DNA of 18,315 nt from Nanobdellota archaeon (lineage in GTDB: Archaea > Nanobdellota > Nanobdellia > SCGC-AAA011-G17 > JAFCDX01), in the NCBI GenBank assembly GCA_018816585.1, contig JAHIVQ010000025.1, positions 1 to 18,315 of the forward strand. The letters are read 5' to 3'. The translations under genes were made by a program, and so were the position numbers. The notes under the pieces are model-generated. The model saw nothing but the letters and a program-made list of their open reading frames with translations, did not search any database and was not told the origin of the DNA. Shown here one piece after another: positions 1-6,999 of this stretch (position 1 is its first letter; each line of letters starts with the position of its first letter).

Positions 1-142
1 CTTGAAGATTCTTTTTTCTTTGCAACTGCCTTATATTCTCTATTAATTTCCTTCATTTCAAACACTTCATCACAAACAGAAGCACAAGCTCCGCATCCGA
101 TGCATGCTTTATGATCTATTTTTATTTTATAATTTGTCATAG
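1..142 (-). CDS. 4Fe-4S ferredoxin, C-terminally cut by window edge
   Basis: This is the N-terminal 47 residues of a small ferredoxin, an electron carrier; the rest lies outside the window. I read it directly from the minus strand starting at the ATG at 142-140. Residues 13-23 carry four cysteines spaced CxxCxxCxxxC (C13, C16, C19, C23) in the context ACIGCGACASVC, the classic ligand set for one [4Fe-4S] cluster. The residue after the last Cys is Asp, where many ferredoxins have Pro. A TATA-like TTTATAAAT lies roughly 25 nt upstream of the ATG, in the short gap after the thymidylate synthase stop, so the gene probably has its own leaderless promoter. A partner role (for example electron supply to the NrdG radical SAM enzyme) is only a guess. 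Confidence 0.85.
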
Positions 143-179
143 TTTAATAAAAAAGAATTTATTTATAAATGTTATGGAG

Positions 180-1034
180 TTATTCAGTCATTCCAACCCA
201 GAGTTTTGCAAAGTCTACATTATGTTCATATATATGTAAACCATCACTATGAGCATATAAATTTCCTGTTTTGATTAATGGAGCAGACTCTTTTTTCTTT
301 TCATTTATACTATCAACAGTATATTCCATTAATCTAGTTAATCCACCTAGATTTCCAGGCATTCCTGCAACTAAATCCCAAGATCTAAAGAAACAAGTTA
401 AATTTAGTTTATTATCTTTAATTTTTAATGATACTTGTCTTAAACATTCTGTACTACCTTTTTCTGCATCACTTTTACTTTTCCAATCATATCTTTTTAA
501 ACCCTCAGCACAACCCACAGTTATTGAACAATGATTATTTCCATAACCTGCATTTATAAAATAATTAATACACCATTCTAATTGATTAAATCTTGTCCCT
601 CTAGGAATTTCATTATGATCTAATTTTGTTCCTTCTGGCATACCAACTATCCAAGATGAATATTTATAATGTTCATTTGGTTTTAATGATCCATCCATAA
701 GATAATCGCAGAAATATTCTTCTATTTTTTCATCATTTGTTATTACAGGTATTCCTTCTCTTGGAATTGGTGCAAGTGGTCTTGCTGTTGGACTTGTAAC
801 AATAAGACTTGCACTATCAAATTCAATTCTATGTTCTCCTGCAAAACTTCCAGAATCAATTTTATATAATCTTCCATATTTTAGTGCATAATCTATAGCT
901 TTAAAATATAAATCATCTAGTGTTGTTGCTTCAATACTTATATGCGGTTTTGGAACAAATATAACTTTATTTCCTTCACTACTATAATTTTCTTCTAATT
1001 TTTTTCTAAAATTTAAGATATTATCTGTTGACAT
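180..1034 (-). CDS. thyA: thymidylate synthase, ThyA fold, archaeal type
   Basis: Probable thymidylate synthase, methylating dUMP to dTMP with a folate-type one-carbon donor in the cytoplasm. The protein has 284 residues. Aligning by eye with the ThyA fold: Cys197 (STECLR) sits where the catalytic Cys of PCH lies, followed by the strand KDNKLNLTCF; R217-S218-x-D220 matches the QRSxD phosphate/nucleotide loop; N228 in AGMPGN matches the pyrimidine-binding Asn of LPFN; and H267-x-Y269 in DGLHIYEH matches the conserved HxY near the C-terminus. The N-terminal 150 residues diverge strongly from bacterial ThyA, as in the short archaeal enzymes, so the folate donor may be a modified pterin. A dCMP hydroxymethylase is an alternative within the same fold. 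The neighbouring dCMP deaminase and dUTPase-like genes, which would supply dUMP, support the thymidylate synthase call. A TATA-like TTTTTAAATT lies just upstream of the ATG. Confidence 0.78.
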   Translation of the reverse strand: MSTDNILNFRKKLEENYSSEGNKVIFVPKPHISIEATTLDDLYFKAIDYALKYGRLYKIDSGSFAGEHRIEFDSASLIVTSPTARPLAPIPREGIPVITNDEKIEEYFCDYLMDGSLKPNEHYKYSSWIVGMPEGTKLDHNEIPRGTRFNQLEWCINYFINAGYGNNHCSITVGCAEGLKRYDWKSKSDAEKGSTECLRQVSLKIKDNKLNLTCFFRSWDLVAGMPGNLGGLTRLMEYTVDSINEKKKESAPLIKTGNLYAHSDGLHIYEHNVDFAKLWVGMTE

Positions 1035-1138
1035 TTCTCTTTTTTATTTTGATAATTTAAAAACATTTATGAATTTTTATTGCTATATTCTAAAATCTCC
1101 TTTTAAATAAACCTATACTATTATACATATTACTTAAT

Positions 1139-1155
1139 AACAAACTATATTAAAA
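1139..1155 (+). repeat. 17-nt direct repeat, copy 1; TATA-type promoter of the small Cys-rich gene
   Basis: AACAAACTATATTAAAA occurs here and again, perfectly, at 1991-2007. This copy begins 35 nt before the ATG at 1174; the second begins 36 nt before the ATG at 2027. The CTATATTAAA core is therefore at the position of an archaeal TATA box for two leaderless genes. The sequence is very AT-rich, so chance contributes, but the same offset from two neighbouring starts suggests a shared promoter. Confidence 0.5.
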
Positions 1156-1173
1156 TGAAAATTTTATTTAATT

Positions 1174-1395
1174 ATGGGAATTAATTTACGTGAGCGGATT
1201 TTATTAAGATGTTATTCCTGTCTTGAATTTAATTTATGTCCTAGTGTAGAAGAACAAAAAGCAATTCCTAATTGTGATACTTATGGTCTATTATTTAAAG
1301 AACCAGCATCTGAAGAAGAAGCATATCTTCTTGATATAGAAAAAAGATGTGAAAAAGAGGGCACTTATAAATCTAAGTTAGATAATCAAATCTGA
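1174..1395 (+). CDS. small Cys-rich protein of unknown function
   Basis: A 73-residue protein that I do not recognise. The N-terminal half contains C13-x2-C16, C22 and C34 (RCYSCLEFNLCP, then PNC), a spacing that could bind one zinc ion or an Fe-S cluster; another Cys lies near residue 59. The C-terminal half is acidic and helical (EPASEEEAYLLDIEKRCEKE). There is no signal peptide or membrane segment. The ATG at 1174 is placed correctly for a leaderless transcript from the TATA-like repeat at 1139-1155. The 3' end overlaps the convergent dCTP deaminase/dUTPase-family gene by 10 nt. It shares a nearly identical promoter element with dCMP deaminase, so co-expression with nucleotide metabolism is possible. 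It is supported as a real gene by its conserved-looking Cys pattern and promoter only. Confidence 0.55.
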   Translation: MGINLRERILLRCYSCLEFNLCPSVEEQKAIPNCDTYGLLFKEPASEEEAYLLDIEKRCEKEGTYKSKLDNQI

Positions 1396-1925
1396 GTTTC
1401 TTCTCCATCTGTTTTTACTCTTCCACCTTGCCACTGACCACGATAAAGTTTTGTTTCCCCTTTTACTAGATGAAACATTGCATGAGCAACTCTTGCACCC
1501 ATTTCTAATGTAAAAGGATATTCAGAAGTATTTTCAATTCCAAATGTTAATTCACCATTATATCCTGGTGCACATGCACCTGTTATAAGTTTAACTCCTG
1601 ATCTGAATAAATTTGTTCTTGTTCTAAATAAGATTAAAATATTCTTTGGTGTATTAACTTTTTCTAATGTTTTCATAACATAATATGTTCTTGGTTTTAA
1701 TTCAATAATTGTAATTTTACCTCCTTCATATTTTGCTATTAAATTTAAATCAGATGTTTCTCTTTTTTCAATACCTAAATATCCTCCACTTTTTAATTCA
1801 TAAAGTTCTCCTATTCTTAAATCAAAGCCGGCACCCTCAGGATTTTTTAATTCTCTCTCGGAGAGATCTTCAACTAATTTTTTCTCTTTTACAAGCTTAT
1901 GAAGCTCGTCTATGCCTAGAATCAT
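1386..1925 (-). CDS. dCTP deaminase/dUTPase superfamily protein, probably dUTP pyrophosphatase-like
   Basis: A 179-residue member of the Dcd/Dut trimer family, which turns dCTP into dUTP (Dcd) or dUTP into dUMP (Dut). Visible family motifs are GAGFDLRIG (31-39, nucleotide-binding motif), RTNLFRSG (103-110, equivalent to RSSxxRxG of Dcd), PGYNGELTFGIEN (120-132) and the C-terminal YRGQWQGG (161-168, equivalent to YxNQxG). The residue aligning with the deaminase catalytic Glu (E138 of E. coli Dcd) is Gly129, and the Asp before PG is Ala119; the motif Ser pair is Thr-Asn. Loss of the Glu argues against dCTP deamination and favours a dUTPase-like role, as in archaeal Dut proteins of this family, but the missing Asp leaves activity uncertain. 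It is divergently transcribed from dCMP deaminase and has a TATA-like box at 1947-1957. Confidence 0.75.
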   Translation of the reverse strand: MILGIDELHKLVKEKKLVEDLSERELKNPEGAGFDLRIGELYELKSGGYLGIEKRETSDLNLIAKYEGGKITIIELKPRTYYVMKTLEKVNTPKNILILFRTRTNLFRSGVKLITGACAPGYNGELTFGIENTSEYPFTLEMGARVAHAMFHLVKGETKLYRGQWQGGRVKTDGEETQI

Positions 1926-1946
1926 TTTTAATAGAAATGTAAAAAT

Positions 1947-1957
1947 CTATTTATAAG
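1947..1957 (-). promoter_or_regulatory. TATA-like box of the Dcd/Dut-family gene
   Basis: On the minus strand this reads CTTATAAATAG, centred about 27 nt upstream of the ATG at 1925. This is the normal distance for an archaeal leaderless transcript. It lies in the 101-nt divergent promoter region shared with dCMP deaminase. Confidence 0.55.
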
Positions 1958-1990
1958 AATTGTGGTAACCTCTTATATATTTTAATTTAC

Positions 1991-2007
1991 AACAAACTAT
2001 ATTAAAA
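1991..2007 (+). repeat. 17-nt direct repeat, copy 2; TATA-type promoter of dCMP deaminase
   Basis: Perfect copy of AACAAACTATATTAAAA at 1139-1155, beginning 36 nt before the ATG at 2027. The match in offset supports that ATG, rather than the in-frame GTG at 2015, as the start. Another TATA-like stretch, CTTATATATTTTAA, lies a little further upstream (about 1972-1985). Confidence 0.5.
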
Positions 2008-2026
2008 AGGAATTGTGGTTGAAATT

Positions 2027-2542
2027 ATGAGTGAAAGAATTAGACCTTCTTGGGATGAGTATTTTATGTATTTAGCAGCGTGGGCAGCAACTAGATCTAG
2101 TTGTCGTCATCTGCAAACTGGTGCTGTTATTGTAAAAGATAAGAGGGTTGTTGCTACTGGTTATAATGGAGCACCACGTACTGTAGAAAATTGTCTTGTA
2201 CAAGGTTGTAGAAAAGATCAGTTTGGTGTCGATTTTGAAAAAAAAGGCACTGGAAATTGCAGAGGAACGCATGCAGAAAGAAATGCTATGCAACAACTTT
2301 CAATGTATGAATTAGAAGGAAGCAGTATGTACACAATTTATTATCCTTGTTCTGATTGCGCGAAAGATATTATTGGAGCACAACTTTCAAAGATTTTTTA
2401 TCTTTTTGATTATAAAGGAGAAGGTACATTAGTGGATGAATTAATTAAAGAAGCTCCAATTTCACTAAAACAACTTGTTTTAGATTATGGAAAGTGTAAT
2501 GAAATGATTAAATTTATATTAGATCAACAAAAAAGAAAATAA
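2027..2542 (+). CDS. deoxycytidylate (dCMP) deaminase
   Basis: Zinc-dependent dCMP deaminase producing dUMP for thymidylate synthase. The 171-residue protein shows the cytidine-deaminase zinc motif: H82-A-E84 in GTHAERNAM and P107-C108-x2-C111 in YYPCSDC, with E84 as proton shuttle. TGAVIVKDKRVVATGYNGAP (31-50) is the strand and substrate loop typical of dCMP deaminases, and CLVQGCRK plus NCRGTHAE resemble the additional metal/allosteric insertion. The frame opens at a GTG at 2015, but I choose ATG 2027 because the protein then begins in the typical way (SERIRPSWDEYFM) and the upstream TATA-like repeat sits at the leaderless distance. The gene is divergent from the Dcd/Dut-family gene and ends one base before the stop of the convergent nrdG. 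Confidence 0.9.
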   Translation: MSERIRPSWDEYFMYLAAWAATRSSCRHLQTGAVIVKDKRVVATGYNGAPRTVENCLVQGCRKDQFGVDFEKKGTGNCRGTHAERNAMQQLSMYELEGSSMYTIYYPCSDCAKDIIGAQLSKIFYLFDYKGEGTLVDELIKEAPISLKQLVLDYGKCNEMIKFILDQQKRK

Positions 2543-3295
2543 TTAATTACAGCCACAATTAATTCTGCTTACTTCCTGCTCTCCAACTTCCCTTGCTTTT
2601 ATTACTACCTTTTTATTTTTAAAGTATTTTGCAATCTCTTTCAAATCATTATATGAAGGGCTTTTTATTTTTTCAAAACTCTTGTCAAGTGTCCCGTTTT
2701 CAGGAGTAAACTGCTCTAAAATAAAAATTTTTGCATCTTTTACATCATTTCCATGCTGCTCTAAATCTTTAGGAGAATCATTTAGTCCAGGAACAATTGG
2801 TGTCCTTAATTCGTATTCAATACTGGAATTTTTGAGAATATCTATTACATCTCTTATTTTATTAACAAAATCCTTGTTTTTTACTTTAATTACATCAAGA
2901 TATTTTTCATTTAAGGGTGCCTTTACATCAAGAGCAATATAATCAACAAATTTTTTATCAATCAATTCTTTGATTAGCAATGGATTGCTTCCATTAGTGT
3001 CAATTTTGACTAAAAATTTATTCTCTTTTAGCTGCCTGCATAATTCAATCAGTGATTCTGGCTGTAATGTCGGCTCTCCGCCTGTTATAACAACTGCATC
3101 TATAAAATCTTTTTTCTTTATATTTTCTACAATCTCTTTTATACTGATTTCTTTTCCTTTTCCATTAATTAAATCAGGATTGTAACAGAATGGACATCTG
3201 AAATTGCATCCCTGCATAAACACAACAGCAGCAGTTTTTTTAGGATAGTCTACAGTAGATAGGTCTAATATACCTCCAATTTTTATATTTTTCAT
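2543..3295 (-). CDS. nrdG: anaerobic ribonucleotide reductase activating protein (radical SAM)
   Basis: NrdG-type radical SAM activase, 250 residues, which uses a [4Fe-4S] cluster and S-adenosylmethionine to install the glycyl radical on NrdD. Cluster ligands are C30-x3-C34-x2-C37 in QGCNFRCPFCYN; GGEPTLQP is the SAM-binding GGE motif. The N-terminal IGGILDLSTVDYP is typical of this NrdG subtype, which is longer than the roughly 155-residue E. coli NrdG. The C-terminus INCGCN has two extra Cys. It starts 9 nt after the nrdD stop on the same strand, so it is the last gene of the nrdR-nrdD-nrdG operon. It ends directly against the convergent dCMP deaminase. Other PflA-like activases are possible from sequence alone, but adjacency to nrdD settles the assignment. 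Confidence 0.93.
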   Translation of the reverse strand: MKNIKIGGILDLSTVDYPKKTAAVVFMQGCNFRCPFCYNPDLINGKGKEISIKEIVENIKKKDFIDAVVITGGEPTLQPESLIELCRQLKENKFLVKIDTNGSNPLLIKELIDKKFVDYIALDVKAPLNEKYLDVIKVKNKDFVNKIRDVIDILKNSSIEYELRTPIVPGLNDSPKDLEQHGNDVKDAKIFILEQFTPENGTLDKSFEKIKSPSYNDLKEIAKYFKNKKVVIKAREVGEQEVSRINCGCN

Positions 3296-3304
3296 TTTTA
3301 AGTT

Positions 3305-5611
3305 TTAAGTTTGTATGGTTGAACTAGAAAATCTATATCTGTCTTTTAGTTCTTGTTTTTTAGATGGATTCCATCCTTCAACTTTTTGATAATAACCTGT
3401 AATTCTTGAATATCTGCTTAGATCATCCTTGCCACAATTAGTGCACTGGTTTATCAATCCATAACTAAATTGATTGCAGTCGTTGCATGTGCTGTAATCT
3501 CGAGTGTAAGCAAAAAATCCTATATTTGTTTTTGTACAGATTTTTTTTGTTATATCAAGCAGTGCTTCTGGAGATGGAGAATTCTCTCCGAGCCAGACAT
3601 GCATTATATGCCCTCCATTTGTAAGCGGATGATATTTTTCTTCAATCTTTACCTTGTCAGAGAAGTTAACTTGCGCATCCATTTTGACCATATGACTGTT
3701 AGTATAATAAGGATTTTCTTTAGTTCCTGAATAGATTGCTTTATCTCCATATTTTATTATGTCTATTTTTGCTAGCCTTGCTGCACATGTTTCAGCTGGA
3801 GATGCTATAACTGAAAATCTTAATCCTGTTTTTTTTGTCATTTCATCTGCATATTCTCTTATTTTTGTTATTATTTTTATTCCAAATTTCTGTGCTGTTT
3901 CATTTTCATGCAAATGATAATTACAATGTATCTTTGTTGCTTCTGTTAATCCTGCATAACCAAATGTCTTGGTTGTATTCATTAAATTATAATACTCTTC
4001 ACCATCAAATTTCTGTGATAAGAATGGCAGCAATTTTTGCTTGTGTAAAATGTCATCTGATATCTTATGTTTTATAATTAAAATCTCCGCCATCTTTTCT
4101 AGTCTATCTTGTAATATTTCAAAGAATCTGTCATCATTACCTTTTGATTCATAAGCAATTCTTGGTAGATTTAATGTGATATAAAGATCATTTCCTGTTC
4201 TTATAGTTCCCCATGGACCAGCAAATTTACTATCCAATCTTGTGCGGCAGCCCATATAATTAAAATTTTCTGTTTGCCATTCTGGGATACCATTTGCTAT
4301 ATATGGAGTCCCATATTTTGCAATGAATTGATGCACTAAATCAAGCTCTTCTTTATATTTCTGGAATGTATTTTCCCTTACTTTAAATGCATCATTTGGA
4401 AACATATGCTGTTTTCCAACATGATCACCTTTTATTTTTACTTTAACATACTCTCTTAAGAATGAATTTGCCTCTTCTTCATAATCCCCATAAACACCTT
4501 TTATCTCTCCTCCAGGACCAATAGCTGGAACATCTCTTAACCATTTTGGAATACCAAATTCAAAATTAATATTTGAAAAAACAACCTGGCCTCCACGAGC
4601 AACATAACTTTGGTTTAATTCATAAATAAATTCTTGAGCTGCCTGTTTTACTTCTTTAACATCTAGATTTTTTAAGAATGGGGCAAGCCAGACGTTAAAT
4701 GATTCTATTGATTGACCACCAGCCATTTGAGTCTGTGCAGCCAACATTATTTTTGCACAATGCTGTATTGCAACCCCAATATGTTTTGGTGGACCAGCAA
4801 CACTAGTGTGCCTTCCTGTACCATCTGCTTTCAACCCATGTTTAAAAAATAAAGGGGGAAAATGCTGTATACAATTAGGTCTTGTTGCAATGTTTGATAA
4901 GATATGTATATGATAATCCCCAGATAAGTGAGGATCTGCTAAATGCCCTGGTATTAATCTTAATAGTGAATATTGCTCTAATGCTTCTCCTGAAATTATC
5001 CAATTTATTGTTTCTGGTGTATGCTGAAGATTTGCATTCTCTCTTTTTATATCTGTGCTAATACCTTTATTTATCATCTGTTCAACATCATATAGTGGTA
5101 TACCTAATCTTGAATATCTCTTTCTTGCTTCTTCTAACCCATGCTCAAGTAATTTAACACAAACAATTTCACGAATCATTGGAGAAGATATATAAGTTAA
5201 ATTAAGTCGTTTTATAAATTTTTCAACATCCTCTGCTATTTGCATTGCTATTTGTTCATTAATACCTGTCTCTTTTACAATAGATCTTATAATTTTAGTA
5301 TTATCAAAACATAGGAATTTCTCGTCAGATGTTCTGACATAAGTTTCATTTGTCCTGAAATGAATAGCAGCTGCCGGATCAAATTTATGAAGTGTAGATA
5401 ATATGATAGGTCTTATATCTGACATTTTCATTTGAGGTGATATAATCTGGTCTATTTTATTAGCAATAATATTAGCTGTTTGTTCATCTGTCCCAGCCAA
5501 AAGACAATCTGTAACAACCTTATTTCTATCATATTTTTCCAGCTGCGAAATCCAGAAATTCAGATCTGGTAATTTATCTTCTTTATTTTCCATTAGCATT
5601 GCTTTTTTCAT
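3305..5611 (-). CDS. nrdD: anaerobic (class III) ribonucleoside-triphosphate reductase
   Basis: Oxygen-sensitive glycyl radical enzyme reducing NTPs to dNTPs, 768 residues. The N-terminus (about 25-180) looks like two ATP-cone allosteric domains in tandem: a degenerate one around YDRNKVVTDCLLAG and a fuller one around FDNTKIIRSIVKETG. The catalytic barrel includes NYMGCRTRL, whose Cys matches the thiyl-radical Cys region, and NLPRIAY. The C-terminal zinc site has CNDC and CTNC. The glycyl radical motif is SRITGYY with Gly739, followed by WNPSKKQELKDR. The start ATG overlaps the nrdR stop as ATGA, and a GGTGAT ribosome-binding site lies 3 nt before it inside the nrdR end, indicating translational coupling. 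The enzyme implies anaerobic life or microoxic niches. Substrate level (NTP rather than NDP) is from family knowledge. Confidence 0.96.
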   Translation of the reverse strand: MKKAMLMENKEDKLPDLNFWISQLEKYDRNKVVTDCLLAGTDEQTANIIANKIDQIISPQMKMSDIRPIILSTLHKFDPAAAIHFRTNETYVRTSDEKFLCFDNTKIIRSIVKETGINEQIAMQIAEDVEKFIKRLNLTYISSPMIREIVCVKLLEHGLEEARKRYSRLGIPLYDVEQMINKGISTDIKRENANLQHTPETINWIISGEALEQYSLLRLIPGHLADPHLSGDYHIHILSNIATRPNCIQHFPPLFFKHGLKADGTGRHTSVAGPPKHIGVAIQHCAKIMLAAQTQMAGGQSIESFNVWLAPFLKNLDVKEVKQAAQEFIYELNQSYVARGGQVVFSNINFEFGIPKWLRDVPAIGPGGEIKGVYGDYEEEANSFLREYVKVKIKGDHVGKQHMFPNDAFKVRENTFQKYKEELDLVHQFIAKYGTPYIANGIPEWQTENFNYMGCRTRLDSKFAGPWGTIRTGNDLYITLNLPRIAYESKGNDDRFFEILQDRLEKMAEILIIKHKISDDILHKQKLLPFLSQKFDGEEYYNLMNTTKTFGYAGLTEATKIHCNYHLHENETAQKFGIKIITKIREYADEMTKKTGLRFSVIASPAETCAARLAKIDIIKYGDKAIYSGTKENPYYTNSHMVKMDAQVNFSDKVKIEEKYHPLTNGGHIMHVWLGENSPSPEALLDITKKICTKTNIGFFAYTRDYSTCNDCNQFSYGLINQCTNCGKDDLSRYSRITGYYQKVEGWNPSKKQELKDRYRFSSSTIQT

Positions 5612-6063
5612 CTTATCACCTTTAATATTTTTAATTCCTTGCTGAAGTCAATTGGATCATCAAAAGATAAGTATACAGAAGCAAATCTTATATAAGCAAC
5701 TTTATCTATCTTTTTCAATCCTTTCATTATTAAGCTACCTATAAATTTTGATGAAATTTCTATGCTTTCCTGCTTTAATATTTCTGACTCAATATTATTA
5801 ATCAAATTTTCAATAATTTCTATACTGATTGGTCTTTTTTCACAGGCTTTTAGTATGCCTATCTTAATTTTATCCCTGTTATATGGCTGCCTACTACCAT
5901 CCTTTTTTATAACAAAGAGTTCAAGCATTTCTATTTTTTCATAGGTTGTAAAACGTTTTTTGCAATTCAGACACTCGCGTCTTCTACGATTTGAAGATAA
6001 ATCTTCAGTCTGCCTTTTATCTATAACCTTTGTTTCAGAAAATAAACAGTATGGACACCTCAT
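5608..6063 (-). CDS. nrdR: NrdR transcriptional repressor of ribonucleotide reductase genes
   Basis: NrdR repressor, 151 residues, the usual family size. Domains: a zinc ribbon with C3-x2-C6 and C31-x2-C34, an Arg-rich DNA-contact segment (NRRRRE, 25-30), and an ATP-cone from about 49 to 135 starting VIKKDGSRQPYNRDKI, which senses ATP/dATP. The frame is open upstream to an ATG at 6132, but the true start is ATG 6063: it gives the universal MRCPYC start and is preceded by AGGAGAT at a normal spacing. The NrdR-box-like palindromes at 6082-6097 and 6113-6128 also lie within that would-be upstream extension. First gene of nrdR-nrdD-nrdG; overlaps nrdD by 4 nt. NrdR is chiefly a bacterial regulator, so its presence here suggests ancient transfer or a lineage-specific archaeal set. 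Confidence 0.95.
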   Translation of the reverse strand: MRCPYCLFSETKVIDKRQTEDLSSNRRRRECLNCKKRFTTYEKIEMLELFVIKKDGSRQPYNRDKIKIGILKACEKRPISIEIIENLINNIESEILKQESIEISSKFIGSLIMKGLKKIDKVAYIRFASVYLSFDDPIDFSKELKILKVIR

Positions 6064-6081
6064 TATATATCTCCTATTAAA

Positions 6082-6097
6082 ATACAATATCTTGTAT
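6082..6097 (-). promoter_or_regulatory. NrdR box, proximal to nrdR
   Basis: ATACAATATCTTGTAT is a palindrome with perfect 6-bp arms (ATACAA/TTGTAT). By eye it matches 13 of 16 positions of the NrdR-box consensus acaCwAtATaTwGtgt. Its first base lies exactly 31 bp from that of the second palindrome at 6113-6128, the three-helical-turn spacing typical of paired NrdR boxes. It would lie in the 5' leader of the operon. Confidence 0.8.
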
Positions 6098-6112
6098 CTG
6101 TTCTTTTTTAGA

Positions 6113-6128
6113 ACACAATTTGTTGTGT
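6113..6128 (-). promoter_or_regulatory. NrdR box, distal
   Basis: ACACAATTTGTTGTGT matches 14 of 16 NrdR-box consensus positions; including two flanking bases on each side (6111-6130) the perfect arms extend to 8 bp (GAACACAA/TTGTGTTC). It lies immediately downstream of the minus-strand TATA-like ATTTATATATTAG (about 6134-6146), so a bound repressor would cover the transcription start. Confidence 0.83.
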
Positions 6129-6133
6129 TCACT

Positions 6134-6146
6134 AATATATAAATAT
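6134..6146 (-). promoter_or_regulatory. TATA-like box of the nrdR-nrdD-nrdG operon
   Basis: The minus strand reads ATTTATATATTAG. Transcription starting about 25 nt downstream would begin at or just after the distal NrdR box, giving a leader of about 50 nt with the AGGAGAT ribosome-binding site before the nrdR ATG. AT-richness allows other placements. Confidence 0.45.
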
Positions 6147-6208
6147 TTATGAAATTTTATACTATATAATATAATAATACTATTAAAATATAGATATTAA
6201 TTGTAATA

Positions 6209-6220
6209 AATATATAAATA
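6209..6220 (+). promoter_or_regulatory. TATA-like box of the HEPN-like gene
   Basis: AATATATAAATA lies 23-34 nt before the ATG at 6243, consistent with a leaderless transcript. There is no ribosome-binding site before the ATG. Confidence 0.45.
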
Positions 6221-6242
6221 AACCATCTTATTTTAAAATAAT

Positions 6243-6998
6243 ATGTCCATTTACAATTTAAAAAAGAGCATTGAAAGATTAAACGAAACTTTATCTAAGA
6301 TAGATCAATCTACTTTCAGCACTGAAAAAAAAGACTTAAAGAAAAGCTTTTTCAGTTTTAAAGATAGAAAGCAATTTTATACTCAAGAGTCAATAGAATC
6401 AAATATTAAACTAATAAAAGAGTCTATAAATGAATTAAATGATATTCTAAAATCAAAACCTGTTGAGAAAATAAAAGCCATTGAAATAATAAATACACTT
6501 GATTCATTATATTCAAAAAAAGATTTTATTAGACTAAAGGACTCATTAAATACTTTATATGAAATAACATCTTTAGTTAATATTCCACAAAAAGAATTAT
6601 TATTTAACAAGCCAAAGAAAATACCTGAAGAAATAAGATCAGAAATACTGGCAGATATAAATGAAATAGAAAAATGCTTCAAGTTTGGTTGTTACAGGAG
6701 CGCTGTAATAATATGCGGAAGACTTTTAGAAACCGCACTTCATAGAAAGTACTATGAATTAACAAATAATGATTTATTAGAAAAAGCACCAGGTATTGGA
6801 CTTGGAAAAATAATAGCAAAATTAGATGAATTAAACATTAAATTTGATCCTGGATTGACACAGCAGATACACTTAATTAATCAGATGAGAATATTTTCTG
6901 TGCATAATAAAAAAGAGGCTTTTAATCCAAGTGAAATACAAACACATGCAATTATTCTTTATACTCTTGATATAATAGAAAAATTATTCAAGCAATAA
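6243..6998 (+). CDS. HEPN/DUF4145-like protein of unknown function
   Basis: A 251-residue protein with two parts. Residues 1-110 are Lys/Glu/Ile-rich helices without a recognisable domain (possible coiled coil). Residues about 130-250 are all-helical and resemble the DUF4145/HEPN fold: a helix with CYRSAVIICGRLLETALHRKY (150-170), a loop GIGLGK, and a helix with R216-x4-H221 in MRIFSVHNK, fitting the Rx4-6H pattern of HEPN domains that include RNases. No antitoxin-like partner (such as a nucleotidyltransferase) is adjacent; neighbours are the divergent nrdR and the downstream transporter, 34 nt away with its own TATA-like box. Whether it is an active RNase or a non-catalytic HEPN scaffold cannot be told from sequence. 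No signal peptide or membrane segment is seen. Confidence 0.6.
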   Translation: MSIYNLKKSIERLNETLSKIDQSTFSTEKKDLKKSFFSFKDRKQFYTQESIESNIKLIKESINELNDILKSKPVEKIKAIEIINTLDSLYSKKDFIRLKDSLNTLYEITSLVNIPQKELLFNKPKKIPEEIRSEILADINEIEKCFKFGCYRSAVIICGRLLETALHRKYYELTNNDLLEKAPGIGLGKIIAKLDELNIKFDPGLTQQIHLINQMRIFSVHNKKEAFNPSEIQTHAIILYTLDIIEKLFKQ

Positions 6999-6999
6999 G

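Noticed and set aside
1139..1155. The 17-nt repeat as a third and fourth NrdR box
   Set aside because: It matches about 10 of 16 consensus positions, mostly A/T, lacks the GTGT half and is not palindromic.
2015..2026. GTG start of dCMP deaminase
   Set aside because: ATG 2027 has the better family N-terminus and the TATA-like repeat at the same offset as in the gene at 1174.
5608..6132. Longer nrdR starting at the ATG at 6132
   Set aside because: The extra 23 residues are not like any NrdR N-terminus and cover both palindromic operator boxes; ATG 6063 has an AGGAGAT site and gives the standard MRCPYC start.
6159..6174. A further NrdR-like site ATACTATATAATATAA upstream of the nrd operon
   Set aside because: About 11 of 16 positions match, there is no matching right arm, and the 46-bp distance does not fit the box spacing.
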